Shown: positions 26,116 to 34,584 of the stretch, piece after piece | Position numbering within the stretch: position 1 is the first letter of the stretch | Layout: each line of letters starts with the position of its first letter | Source of the DNA: Candidatus Aegiribacteria sp. | GTDB taxonomy: Bacteria; Fermentibacterota; Fermentibacteria; Fermentibacterales; JCC-6 | NCBI GenBank assembly: GCA_023138735.1 | Contig: JAGLOY010000049.1 | Span: 1 to 62,988 of the forward strand | DNA: 62,988 nt | Direction of reading: 5' to 3' | Notes under the pieces: generated by a model | What the model was told of the DNA's origin: nothing | Databases searched by the model: none | What the model saw: only the letters and a program-made list of their open reading frames with translations | Translations under genes and position numbers: made by a program

Positions 26116-28197
26116 ATGGCTGATACTCAGGCTGAAAGAGATTTTTATCGTCATCAATGTGACGAAATGGGAAAACTGATCCTGCGCTTACAGCAGGAAT
26201 TGACACAAGTTCACAATGATGCAAGGCGTTCACACGCAACTACTGCACTCATATTGAAGACATACGAATTGATTAATCATAATGTCTCTATTGAGGATAT
26301 CGGAAAACGTTTCCTTCAGGTAATTCTTGGCACAATGTGGGCTGATCGAGCCATGGTTCTTACATATGATAAGGATACCTGCAGTTTCACATCGCAACAT
26401 CATCTAGGCCTGGAGCCCAATTCCACGCCGGTGCTGACAATCGAAAACGCAGTACCTGAGTTCCTGTTTGTAAACTCTAATACAGAATCAACTCCTTTGA
26501 CAGCAGCTTTCCGGGAAGCAATTGAATCACAGCACTTCATTTGGCTTTTCAACCGGTACGAGGGAATTGCTCTGCTAATAGGCAATGAGATGGAGGATCG
26601 AATATTCAGATTTCCCTTTGAGGATAAGGATCGTGATGTTGTTGAAAGCTCCCTTAGTGTTTTTATTGATATTGTCAGGCGAAAAGAAGCCGAGAAAGCA
26701 CTACTGAAGTCAGAGAGAAGGTATCGTAATCTTGTTCAATCTTCACCCGAATCCATTCTAGTCTGCTGCGACGGTCGAATTGCCTTTGCTAATAATTCAG
26801 GGTTGAAACTACTTGGCGCTGATAGCCTGGAAGAAGTTATCGGTCGTCCGTCGATGGAGTTTATTCATCCTGAAGATCAGGCAAGAATCAGGGAAATGAT
26901 CAGGGATACCCTTGACAAGCATCATGAAACTGCCCTTCTGGAAGCCAGGTTCCAGAGAATCGATAACTCCAGTATCGATACAGAAATTGTCGCAATCCCG
27001 TTCGTTTACCAGGATAGACCTGCTGTTCAGATAGTTGCAATCGATATTTCCGAACGAAAGAAGATGGAGAAGGAACTGATAAAAGTTCAGAAAATTGAAT
27101 CACTTGGCATCCTTGCCGGTGGAATAGCTCATGATTTCAATAACATTCTTACAGGCATTCTGGGTAACATCGAGCTGGCCATCGCCTATTCCAATCAGGA
27201 CAGTGAAGAATTCGAATTTCTTGATAACGCCCATAATGCATCGAACAGGGCTAAAGAACTGACGCAGAAACTCCTGACTTTCTCGAAGGGTGGAGTTCCG
27301 CTGACTAAATCTACAAGGCTGTCTGAAATTATAGCCGATTCCGTTAATTTCGTTCTCAGCGGTTCAAGTATCGTGTGTGACTACCTGCTGCCTGCTGATC
27401 TTTGGCCTGTCGACATCGATGTGGTACAGTTCAGACAGGTAATCGAGAATCTTACAATAAACGCGAATCAGGCAATGCCGAATGGGGGTGTTTTCTCGAT
27501 AGAGGCAGAGAACGTTGATGAACAGGGCATTAAGTCGCTTCCTCTCAGTAAGAAGAGGTATGTGAAGCTTATAATTACAGACCAGGGAGTAGGAATATCC
27601 AGAAAAGACCTCCAGAACATATTCGACCCGTATTTCACAACAAAAGACGGGGGGAGCGGTTTAGGCCTGGCCACCACGTTTTCGATAATCAAGAAGCATG
27701 AAGGTTTGATTACTGTAGAGTCTGAAATTGGCAAAGGCACGAAGTTCATTATTTACATTCCCGCTTCCGAAACAGAACCTTCTAAGGAAAAGGAAATTGA
27801 CGAAGAACCCGAAACAGGCCAGGGAAGAATTCTGATCATGGATGATGACGAGGCTGTAAGAATGGTTACCGTCCATATGCTGGCCAGGCTTGGATTCAGT
27901 ACGGTCACCGCAAATGATGGAGGTTCAGCCATCGCGCTCTATAAGACCGCGATGGAATCGGGAGAACCCTTTGATGGTGTCATTATTGATCTGACAATAC
28001 GCGGAGGTATGGGAGGACAGGAAACTGTACGCAAACTGCTTGAAATAGATCCTGCTGTAAAGGCGTTGGTTTCAAGCGGATACTCCAATAATCCAGTAAT
28101 GTCCAATTATCGTGATTACGGTTTCTGCGGGATTATAAAGAAACCGTTCAATATCCATGAACTGAGCGAGTGCATGCTGAGTATCGTATGCGATTGA
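26116..28197 (+). CDS. GAF-PAS hybrid histidine kinase with C-terminal receiver
   Basis: A short coiled coil (1-45) precedes a GAF-like domain (~50-190), a PAS domain (~205-320), a HisKA with H339 in GGIAHDFNN, a HATPase (N-box INANQAM, DQGVGIS, TTKDGGSGLGLA) and a receiver whose phospho-acceptor is D625 in VIIDLTI, with Lys in IKKPF. The receiver is fused to the kinase, so output must go through an unlinked partner. The start at 26116 gives a 4-nt gap to the FIST gene; the earlier ATG at 26083 would overlap it. There is no membrane helix, so it senses in the cytoplasm, probably the FIST-bound ligand. Confidence 0.9.
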   Translation: MADTQAERDFYRHQCDEMGKLILRLQQELTQVHNDARRSHATTALILKTYELINHNVSIEDIGKRFLQVILGTMWADRAMVLTYDKDTCSFTSQHHLGLEPNSTPVLTIENAVPEFLFVNSNTESTPLTAAFREAIESQHFIWLFNRYEGIALLIGNEMEDRIFRFPFEDKDRDVVESSLSVFIDIVRRKEAEKALLKSERRYRNLVQSSPESILVCCDGRIAFANNSGLKLLGADSLEEVIGRPSMEFIHPEDQARIREMIRDTLDKHHETALLEARFQRIDNSSIDTEIVAIPFVYQDRPAVQIVAIDISERKKMEKELIKVQKIESLGILAGGIAHDFNNILTGILGNIELAIAYSNQDSEEFEFLDNAHNASNRAKELTQKLLTFSKGGVPLTKSTRLSEIIADSVNFVLSGSSIVCDYLLPADLWPVDIDVVQFRQVIENLTINANQAMPNGGVFSIEAENVDEQGIKSLPLSKKRYVKLIITDQGVGISRKDLQNIFDPYFTTKDGGSGLGLATTFSIIKKHEGLITVESEIGKGTKFIIYIPASETEPSKEKEIDEEPETGQGRILIMDDDEAVRMVTVHMLARLGFSTVTANDGGSAIALYKTAMESGEPFDGVIIDLTIRGGMGGQETVRKLLEIDPAVKALVSSGYSNNPVMSNYRDYGFCGIIKKPFNIHELSECMLSIVCD

Positions 28198-28301
28198 AAC
28201 CCGGTTCTGAGTAATTCTTGGCCTCGATGTTCCCGTTACTATTACTGCAGTCTGGCTGCAACCGATTAGACTTTATTCTCGGGCAAGATGAAAGGTGTAA
28301 G

Positions 28302-28811
28302 ATGCAGAACGTCAATATCAGCAGAAACCTCTCAATAGTTCTTTCACTGATTTCCTCCTTTGCCACGGCTGATGCCATTGGTCCGCCTGATATCCATACA
28401 CAGACCCTTTACGACTACGCGTATGACTCAATTGATTCCAATGATGAGAGTAAGCTGCGGGTAGACAGTTACCTTGATTCACTGGAGAGTGAACTGGAAT
28501 GCCTCGCAATAGAAGTGCAGAACTCGCTTGTCAACATTGAGGGAATGCCTGAAGTTTTCAGGGAGAGTCATGAGACCTTCCTGCAATCCGTCGATCTCTG
28601 GGCATCCTTCGCAGAAGAAGTTCAGTGGTACGATCTTGCATCCGGGGAGCCATACTTCGGCAGTGGTATGGGGTACACCTTCATGCATATCTCCGCGTCA
28701 CTGATATGGGAGAAGATACTCGAGTACAGGCAGGTCCTGGAGTCAGTTCACGAGTACGGAGCGTGTGAATTTCGTTATTACCAGGACAGCAGGGGCATAG
28801 GGGGTTCGTAA
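28302..28811 (+). CDS. Exported hypothetical protein, LprI-like in outline
   Basis: I start at the ATG 28302, which gives a clean signal peptide (SLISSFATADA) and AAAGGTG upstream; an ATG at 28218 would add residues without signal character. The mature part is helical (LDSLESELECLAIEVQNSLVNIE) and has a WASFAEEVQWYDLASGEPYFGSGMG segment followed by an arginine-bearing helix. DUF1311/LprI-type exported proteins share this outline, but the disulfide Cys are missing. I would not assign a function. It lies just after the kinase and may belong to its transcript. Confidence 0.5.
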   Translation: MQNVNISRNLSIVLSLISSFATADAIGPPDIHTQTLYDYAYDSIDSNDESKLRVDSYLDSLESELECLAIEVQNSLVNIEGMPEVFRESHETFLQSVDLWASFAEEVQWYDLASGEPYFGSGMGYTFMHISASLIWEKILEYRQVLESVHEYGACEFRYYQDSRGIGGS

Positions 28812-28827
28812 CGCTGTTCTTTTCAGG

Positions 28828-30066
28828 TTACTGTTTTTCCGGGAGCATGGATCTCATGTTGACTGTGGAAGGGATAACAGGATAGTCAATAACAACCCTG
28901 TACGTCCTGAACTTTGAAGGGTCCCACTGCAGTTTGTTGAATACATCGTCAATCATGTCGGTGTACCACTGAATGTATGGTGTATATGTAGCCTTTATCC
29001 CCATTCCGAGTCTATGAATGGAAATATTCATGGGGAGAGAGCTGTGGGGATTTCGGAATTCCGCCGGCATTGACCAGTCGTATCCTGTAAACTCACCGAA
29101 TATGAACAGCTCAGGATCAAGAGGGCCAAGGAGGTCTACATGGACTATCTGGTCAAATACAAGCCTTTCCACGGGCGTTCTCGCTCTGACAATAACCTCC
29201 CTGTATCTGTCTTCTCTGGTTCTGTAGCTTTTAAAGACATTCCTGGAAATCTGAGCAGTAATGCATGTTATTGACTCAGTATTGCCGATGGGAGCTTCCT
29301 CAAGTTCATGCACAGTGCGCCCTTCGCGTTTACGGGAACTGATGACATTTGGAAGTGGTTTCGAGCAGAAGCTGTAGTAAAAAGGAACACCCATAGGGTT
29401 GTTCTGATCAGGTTTTCTTTCCTCAATTGGTTCGACCTTTATCAGACTTTTCGGGACATTTTCGTCATCTGTGAAGTAAGCCCATTCAAGCAGCCAGGGG
29501 ACATGCGGTCTGTTCCTCCTGAAATCGATAAAGCCTCTGATACTTGCTATATCATGGTACTCTCCATCAGCCGAGGGGGAGAAAATCCATGTGCACAGCT
29601 GTGTGCCTGCCTGCGCCCCGAGAAGGTGGCTGTAAGCGGTAAAGGCTGCCTTCTGCTGAGACAGATATGCCTTGGAACGGCCCTTGTCAGAACAGGAGAG
29701 CAGCATCAGGTCGAATTCTTTCCTGCTGTCCGCATGCTTTTCCACCAGCAGGTCGAATTGCTCGCAGGCTTCCTTTGCTTTTTGAAGTAGTTTTTTGGGT
29801 GTTCCCTGTTTTCTGCAGCTTTTCATGAAACTCGTACATGCAGCCTTTCCCGGTACGAACTGAGCCGCAATGAAAGGATCAACCTCACAGGCGACGTTGT
29901 AGATTTTCCAACCGAGTTTTTTATCTATCTTTAGTTTTTTGTAAACATCCTTGGGGTTATCAAGAGATATATCCAGCGAATAAAGAATATCGCCAAGCGC
30001 GTTTTTCATGAGGGTTATAACGGGATTTATATCCTCACCGAAGCAGAAATCACTGTTGTTTTTCAT
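28828..30066 (-). CDS. Cytoplasmic protein of unknown family, 412 aa
   Basis: No signal peptide or membrane segment is visible. The N-terminal third is helical and rich in Lys (DVYKKLKIDKKLGWKIYNVACEVDPF, FVPGKAACTSFMKSCRK), a layout seen in some HTH-type or adaptor proteins. The rest alternates strands and loops with many aromatic residues and ends in TPYIQWYTDMIDDVF. I do not recognise it. It stands alone: the plus-strand gene at 28302 converges on it and the next gene diverges from it. A possible promoter lies in the 200-bp gap before 30272. Confidence 0.65.
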   Translation of the reverse strand: MKNNSDFCFGEDINPVITLMKNALGDILYSLDISLDNPKDVYKKLKIDKKLGWKIYNVACEVDPFIAAQFVPGKAACTSFMKSCRKQGTPKKLLQKAKEACEQFDLLVEKHADSRKEFDLMLLSCSDKGRSKAYLSQQKAAFTAYSHLLGAQAGTQLCTWIFSPSADGEYHDIASIRGFIDFRRNRPHVPWLLEWAYFTDDENVPKSLIKVEPIEERKPDQNNPMGVPFYYSFCSKPLPNVISSRKREGRTVHELEEAPIGNTESITCITAQISRNVFKSYRTREDRYREVIVRARTPVERLVFDQIVHVDLLGPLDPELFIFGEFTGYDWSMPAEFRNPHSSLPMNISIHRLGMGIKATYTPYIQWYTDMIDDVFNKLQWDPSKFRTYRVVIDYPVIPSTVNMRSMLPEKQ

Positions 30067-30271
30067 TATAAGTTTCCTCCATCAGGATAGAACTTCGAAT
30101 ATGCCTAAAATGAGAAGCATTATCAAGGTGAGGAATATTTCCGGATACTGTATGAAAAACGGTTCTTGACACGTTTCCAGAAACGCGATATCTTTGTTTT
30201 CAATTCTTTACCCTATTAACTTGCTGAGGTATTTTGATTTGCTGTTCTTTACTTTTGTGTAAGGGGGGATC

Positions 30272-31321
30272 ATGAAACTGATGCTTTTACTGTTGCTATC
30301 CATGGCTGCAGTATTGTCGGCACAACAGATCGTGCGTTCGTTTGACGCACCTGACAGCGGTATATCCGGGCTTGCGTACCATGACAATACGCTGTACGCT
30401 GTCGGATCAATATCAAGCACCGTCTATGAACTTGATGAAATGTCAGGTTCGGTAAACAATTCCTGGACAGTCTCTACTTTAGGTACTGAAATTCCAACAG
30501 GTATAGGCTACGCCGGAAACCTTCTGTACATAGGTGCAGATGACGGTACCGGTGGTGGCGGTCATGTTTACAAGTACACAACATCCGGGACCTATCAGGG
30601 CTCTGCGGATATTCTTTGTTGAAGCAGCCCTCTCTGGTCGGTGACCGGAGTTGGCGGAAACGGTTCAAACGCTTACTTTGCTGGTAATAAAACCAGTACA
30701 TCGGGTCCGGAAATGATAGCTAGATGCTATCCATTGCCTCTTGCCGATGCCACCATATCCTTCGCGACTTATATCAACCAGATCAACAGTGTTAACATTT
30801 ACGATATCGCATACGATGGTGACGCAAATGGTGACGCTGAAATATGGGCGGCGACCGATGCAACCGATTCACCGGTGAAGTGCTACGCTTCTACCGGATA
30901 TGCCACTATGGCATTTTCAAGCAGTCTTATTTCGGCTGCCAGAGGTATCGCATTTTACAGTGAAGGTGCTCTGGATTACGTATGGGTAAGTAATCCCGAT
31001 GATGGTAAGATTTACCTGGTTAGTTTTACTCCTACAGGAATTGAAGGCGGATCGCACACTTCGCCCAACGAAATTATGCTTTCAACCAGTATGAATCCGT
31101 TCCATGAGTCGGTAACAATATCTGCAACTGGTATTTCAGAAAACGCGATTGTTGAGATTTACGATGTTACCGGAAGATCCATACTGCGAAGCCCCTTCAA
31201 TGGAACCTTCAATTGGAGCGGTAACGGTTCAGACGGAGTATGCCTTCCCGGAGGATATTACTGTATAAGGGTGCTTGATTCCGATGGCAATGCGGCAACA
31301 TTGAGTATAGTTAAGCTCTGA
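30272..31321 (+). CDS. Secreted beta-propeller selenoprotein (Cys-Sec) with T9SS-type sorting domain
   Basis: A signal peptide (MKLMLLLLLSMAAVLSA) starts a 349-residue protein interrupted once, at codon 117, by TGA (30620-30622), with a Cys codon directly before it (DILC-U-SSPLW). The protein reads through in the same frame: propeller-like blades before and after (LAYHDNTLYAVGS, YDIAYDGDANGDAEIWAATD), then a sorting domain (IMLSTSMNPFHESV, IYDVTGRSIL, PGGYYCIRVLD). A SECIS-like hairpin begins 9 nt after the TGA. Two related propellers in the window (34585, 62156) have Cys-Cys or a single Cys in the comparable place. I therefore read TGA as selenocysteine. TGA is an ordinary stop elsewhere in the window. 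Confidence 0.8.
30632..30650 (+). promoter_or_regulatory. Bacterial SECIS-like hairpin, gene 1
   Basis: CTCTGGTC (30632-30639) pairs with GACCGGAG (30643-30650): 8 bp including one G-U, closing a three-base loop GGT (30640-30642). The loop starts 17 nt after the in-frame TGA. The E. coli fdhF element has a GGUC loop 18 nt after its UGA, so size, distance and loop all fit SelB recognition. Confidence 0.7.
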
Positions 31322-31347
31322 GATTAACCCTTTTCCTCGGAGCTTTA

Positions 31348-31373
31348 GCCCCGGATTCCCAGCAATCCGGGGC
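31348..31373 (+). terminator. Hairpin after the Cys-Sec propeller gene
   Basis: GCCCCGGATT pairs perfectly with AATCCGGGGC (10 bp, 6-nt loop). No T tail follows, so it may act as a 3' stabiliser or a weak terminator. Confidence 0.55.
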
Positions 31374-31433
31374 ACCCCGATGCTGTCTAAGTGTTTTGAG
31401 AAATTTGAATAATGCATGATGCACTGTACAAAA

Positions 31434-31452
31434 ACATAGTAATCTACTATGT
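31434..31452 (+). promoter_or_regulatory. Perfect 8-bp inverted repeat before the Sec thioredoxin-like gene
   Basis: ACATAGTA and TACTATGT flank a 3-nt centre ATC. The repeat ends 20 nt before the ATG and about 8 nt before the ribosome site AAGGAGA. It could be an operator or a 5' UTR hairpin. Confidence 0.4.
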
Positions 31453-31472
31453 ATATATTGAAAGGAGATAAT

Positions 31473-32471
31473 ATGAAAATCTTAGTACTTCTTCTAATGG
31501 TTTTCGCAGCGTTGTCCTTCTCCGCAGAGAGGGTTGTTCTCTGGGAGTACTTCACCCAGACTGGTTGAGGCACATGTGCAAGCAACTGGTCAGCTGCTAA
31601 GACTGCTCTAAATCCATTCGTAGCTTCAGGGGACGTTGCGCCCCTGTACTTGTTCTACAACGGCCCCGCGTCAAATTCATTCTGCTCAGGAAGATTCAGT
31701 TTTTATGGGGTAGGCAGTACTCCAACGGTAAAAATTGATGGTTTGGCTGCAAGTGCCACTCCGTCATCGTACGCCACTGCGTTCAACAACAGGCTTGCGA
31801 TACCAGCTTATATCGATTTCGACATCGAGTACGTCGGTGATGCATCAGGAGGTACGGCTTTCATCAGTATCACTGCTGAGCAGGAGCCTTCTCAATCCTA
31901 CGGCATCAAAGTCTGGTCAGTGATCCTTGAGGATCACGAAATAGCTGGCTCGAGCTGGGGTTATTACGACGGGATGGAGATGATGTGGATTCCGGTAGCG
32001 TATCCACTGGGTGCCCAGGGACGGGTTCTGAACTTCACAGGACCATATCCACAGACTCTGAGCGTAGCTGGTACCTATACGCTGAATCCAGCTAGCCATC
32101 CGTTCAATAACCTGAATGTGGCTACATACGTACAGTATTCATCGGGAACAAGAGAAGTTCTCAATGCAAACTTCATGGACCTTCCAGATACCCCCACGGG
32201 TATAGTCAGTGATGAGACCGGATTCGCACCGGCAAATGCACTGCTTACCGTTGGTCCAAATCCGAGCTATGGAAGCCTTTCAATTAACTGTCTGCTTCCT
32301 TCTGAGGAAACGGGAACAGTTCAGGTATTTGACATAGCAGGAAGAGTAATTGAGAGTTTTCCCGCCGATGGAACTACAAGTACTTTCATTGAGGAAAGCG
32401 GAATCTACTTCGTACAACTTATCACCAGCGGCGGCGAGATGATCAAACGCCAGCTGACAGTAATCCGCTAA
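31473..32471 (+). CDS. Secreted Omp28/thioredoxin-like selenoprotein (UxxC) with T9SS-type sorting domain
   Basis: The ATG at 31473 follows AAGGAGA and opens a signal peptide (MKILVLLLMVFAALSFSA). Residue 32 is encoded by TGA (31566-31568) in the context YFTQTG-U-GTCASNWSAA. In Omp28-like and other thioredoxin-fold proteins this place holds the redox C-x-x-C, so Sec replaces the first, nucleophilic Cys (U-x-x-C). The cis-Pro motif GSTPTVKIDG follows about 60 residues later. The frame then runs to a T9SS-type sorting domain (VGPNPSYGSL, VFDIAGRVI, GIYFVQLI) and a normal stop. A SECIS-like hairpin follows the TGA. The protein is expected to be a surface or extracellular redox enzyme (reductase or peroxidase-type); substrate unknown. 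Confidence 0.82.
31581..31598 (+). promoter_or_regulatory. Bacterial SECIS-like hairpin, gene 2
   Basis: AGCA-a-CT (31581-31587) pairs with AG-c-TGCT (31592-31598), six pairs with one A-C mismatch, closing the loop GGTC (31588-31591). The loop begins 19 nt after the TGA and is identical to the GGUC loop of E. coli fdhF. Confidence 0.68.
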
Positions 32472-32486
32472 CGGTCCTTTATCGGT

Positions 32487-32512
32487 ATGGGGCGGCCGTC
32501 CGGCCGCCCCAT
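32487..32512 (+). terminator. Strong terminator after the Sec thioredoxin-like gene
   Basis: ATGGGGCGGCCG and CGGCCGCCCCAT are perfect complements (12 bp around TC, in practice an 11-bp or 10-bp stem), followed by TTTAAT. Confidence 0.85.
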
Positions 32513-32515
32513 TTT

Positions 32516-32555
32516 AATAGGGACGGAGGCTTTTTATTGTTGAACCGCAAATAAA
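32516..32555 (+). repeat. Half copy of the palindromic repeat found at 6850-6960
   Basis: The first 22 bases (AATAGGGACGGAGG, then CTTTTTAT) match the right arm of the 6850-6960 element (read on the minus strand) exactly. The following ~18 share TTG, AA, GC and AATAA at the same spacing. The other arm is absent. It sits between the terminator and the end of the nifU-like gene. Confidence 0.6.
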
Positions 32556-32595
32556 TGGTGCTAGAAATAATCGAATCTGTTTCCCTGGCTGTTCC

Positions 32596-33216
32596 TCAAG
32601 ATTGAATACTTACCTTAATCCCGAAATGCTTATCCAGGTAAAATGAAAGCCGTTCCCTTGCGTCATCGGAGCACTTGCCGCAGGAAGTACCCACCTTTGT
32701 CATCTCCTGAAGCTGATAGTAATTGCGAGCTCCCTCAAGTACTGCATGTTCTATCTCTTCCTCGGAGATATTGAGACACTCGCATACTATCCTCGATTCG
32801 GTATTGTGAACCTTATCTTCCATACCATGTCCGCGGTAGTAGTTATTTATTGCTTCCTGCAGAGCTTTATCACCAAGCACAGAGCAGTGAACCTTGTTAT
32901 CCGGAAGCCCGCCCAGTTCGTTCATTATATCCACGTTTGAGATATTGAACACATCTTCGAGGGTCATACCTTTTATCATTTCAGATAGAACCGATGTGCT
33001 CGCTATGGCGCTTGCGCATCCGAAGGTTTTCCATCTGCAGTCGGTGATTGTTAGAGAATCAGGATTTATCTTCAAATAGAAGATCATCTCATCACCGCAC
33101 TTTATATTGCCGGTCTTACCCTCGGCATCGTATTCAAAATCCTCATCGTCGAACATTATGTTCCTGGGATTCATGAAGTGATCTTTGACCTTATCGGTGT
33201 AAAGCCAGGAGCTCAT
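32596..33216 (-). CDS. IscU/NifU-type Fe-S scaffold with BFD-like [2Fe-2S] domain
   Basis: Residues 1-125 are the IscU fold with its three cluster ligands C40 (IKCGDE), C67 (FGCASAIAS) and C111 (HCSVLG). Residues ~145-190 form a BFD-like [2Fe-2S] domain with CEC ... GTSCGKC, as in the central part of NifU. The C-terminal Nfu domain of full NifU is missing. The ATG overlaps the stop of the cysteine desulfurase gene upstream (ATGA), so the sulfur donor and scaffold are made together. It supplies Fe-S clusters, for example for the several radical SAM enzymes of the window. Confidence 0.9.
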   Translation of the reverse strand: MSSWLYTDKVKDHFMNPRNIMFDDEDFEYDAEGKTGNIKCGDEMIFYLKINPDSLTITDCRWKTFGCASAIASTSVLSEMIKGMTLEDVFNISNVDIMNELGGLPDNKVHCSVLGDKALQEAINNYYRGHGMEDKVHNTESRIVCECLNISEEEIEHAVLEGARNYYQLQEMTKVGTSCGKCSDDARERLSFYLDKHFGIKVSIQS

Positions 33217-34394
33217 CGCTCACCTCCATAAACGGTCGACATTCTGCGCAGCTTATTTACAATTCCAGGGAGAATGTCCAGGACGTAATCAATCTCTTCG
33301 CGGGTTGTTGATCTTCCCATACTTATTCGCAGGGAGCCGTGTGTGAATTCAACAGGAAGATGCATCTCAAGGAGGACATGCGATGGGTCGAGGGATCCTG
33401 ATGCGCATGCAGAACCGGTTGAAACTTCCACTCCTTCATAATCAAGGTAAAGGAGAAGCGCCTCCCCCTCAACCCCTTCAAAGGAAACATTGAGAGTGGA
33501 ATGAAGGCAGCACGCAGGATCACTGTTGAAATGGATGTTCTCGATCCGGCTATCTATACCCTCCCTCAGTATTCTGTTTAGTACACCAAGACGTTCGGAC
33601 TCGGCTTCCATCTCGATGGCACGGAGTTCAACCGCCCTTCCAAGGCCTACAATACCGAGTGTGTTCTCGGTACCTGCCCGCCGCCCCATCTCCTGGTGGC
33701 CGCCCCTTATCAGTGGACAGAAGGGAGTCCCCTTCTTTACGTACAGAGCTCCTACACCCTTAGGGCCATATATTTTATGTGCTGAGATCGTTAGGAAATC
33801 AACATCAAGCTTCTTGACATCCACGGGCAGTTTACCAACCGCCTGCACAGCATCGGTATGGAACATGGCCCCTGATTTATGGGCTATTTCCAGGGCTCGT
33901 TCAACATCCTGAATCGATCCTGTTTCGTTATTCACCATCATAATTGACACAAGCGATGTACTCTCGGTTACCGCCTGTTCAAGGTCATCCATTCTTACAA
34001 TACCCCTCTTGTCTACACCTATGCGCTTTACCCGGGTTCCTCTATTCTCAAGACACTTTGATGTCTCAAGGATGCAGGGGTGCTCTATGGTCGATATTAC
34101 GAGGTCGCTTTCAGCCGGCGCATGCAGACTGCAACGGGCTCCGCTGCAGCTTACAAGTGAAAGCACAGTATTGTTTGCCTCCGAACCGCTTCCAACGAAC
34201 ATGATCTCTTCCGGATCAGCGTTAATAAGCTCGGCGACCTTCTCTCTGGCCGTCTCTATAAGAATCCTGGCAATTCTTCCATCCTCATGAAGACTGGACG
34301 GGTTCCCAAAGATGTCGATTGAATCGATAATTGCTTTCTTTACCTCAGGATGGATAGGTGTTGTAGCGTTGTGATCTAAGTATATCCTTTGCAT
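33213..34394 (-). CDS. Cysteine desulfurase (NifS/IscS class)
   Basis: A class V PLP aminotransferase: it begins IYLDHNATTPIHPEV, has GSEANN for cofactor binding, HTDAVQAVGK, the PLP-lysine in TISAHKIYGPKG and the catalytic Cys loop SACASG near 330. It takes sulfur from cysteine as a persulfide and passes it to the downstream scaffold. Enzymes of this class can also release selenium from selenocysteine for SelD. This may matter because two selenoproteins lie immediately next to it; that link is inference. GGGAG precedes the ATG. Confidence 0.92.
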   Translation of the reverse strand: MQRIYLDHNATTPIHPEVKKAIIDSIDIFGNPSSLHEDGRIARILIETAREKVAELINADPEEIMFVGSGSEANNTVLSLVSCSGARCSLHAPAESDLVISTIEHPCILETSKCLENRGTRVKRIGVDKRGIVRMDDLEQAVTESTSLVSIMMVNNETGSIQDVERALEIAHKSGAMFHTDAVQAVGKLPVDVKKLDVDFLTISAHKIYGPKGVGALYVKKGTPFCPLIRGGHQEMGRRAGTENTLGIVGLGRAVELRAIEMEAESERLGVLNRILREGIDSRIENIHFNSDPACCLHSTLNVSFEGVEGEALLLYLDYEGVEVSTGSACASGSLDPSHVLLEMHLPVEFTHGSLRISMGRSTTREEIDYVLDILPGIVNKLRRMSTVYGGER

Positions 34395-34584
34395 TGTAAC
34401 TCCCTGTATTGAAAACCGGATTCCGGTAATATGCTGTTTCTATATCTACATTATGTTCCAGCTTCATCCGAAATGCAACCGTATTATGAGAGGATCAGAA
34501 GATTTGACGAGCATCGGACTTTACCTGAAGATAAGCAGATATTAAATTCATTCAGATTGTATTCTATTATGAAAGGGGTCTGAT

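Noticed and set aside
30620-31568. Two pseudogenes (premature TGA) instead of selenoproteins
   Set aside because: Both frames continue intact for hundreds of codons, each has only one TGA and no other damage, and each TGA is followed by a GGU-loop hairpin at the right distance.
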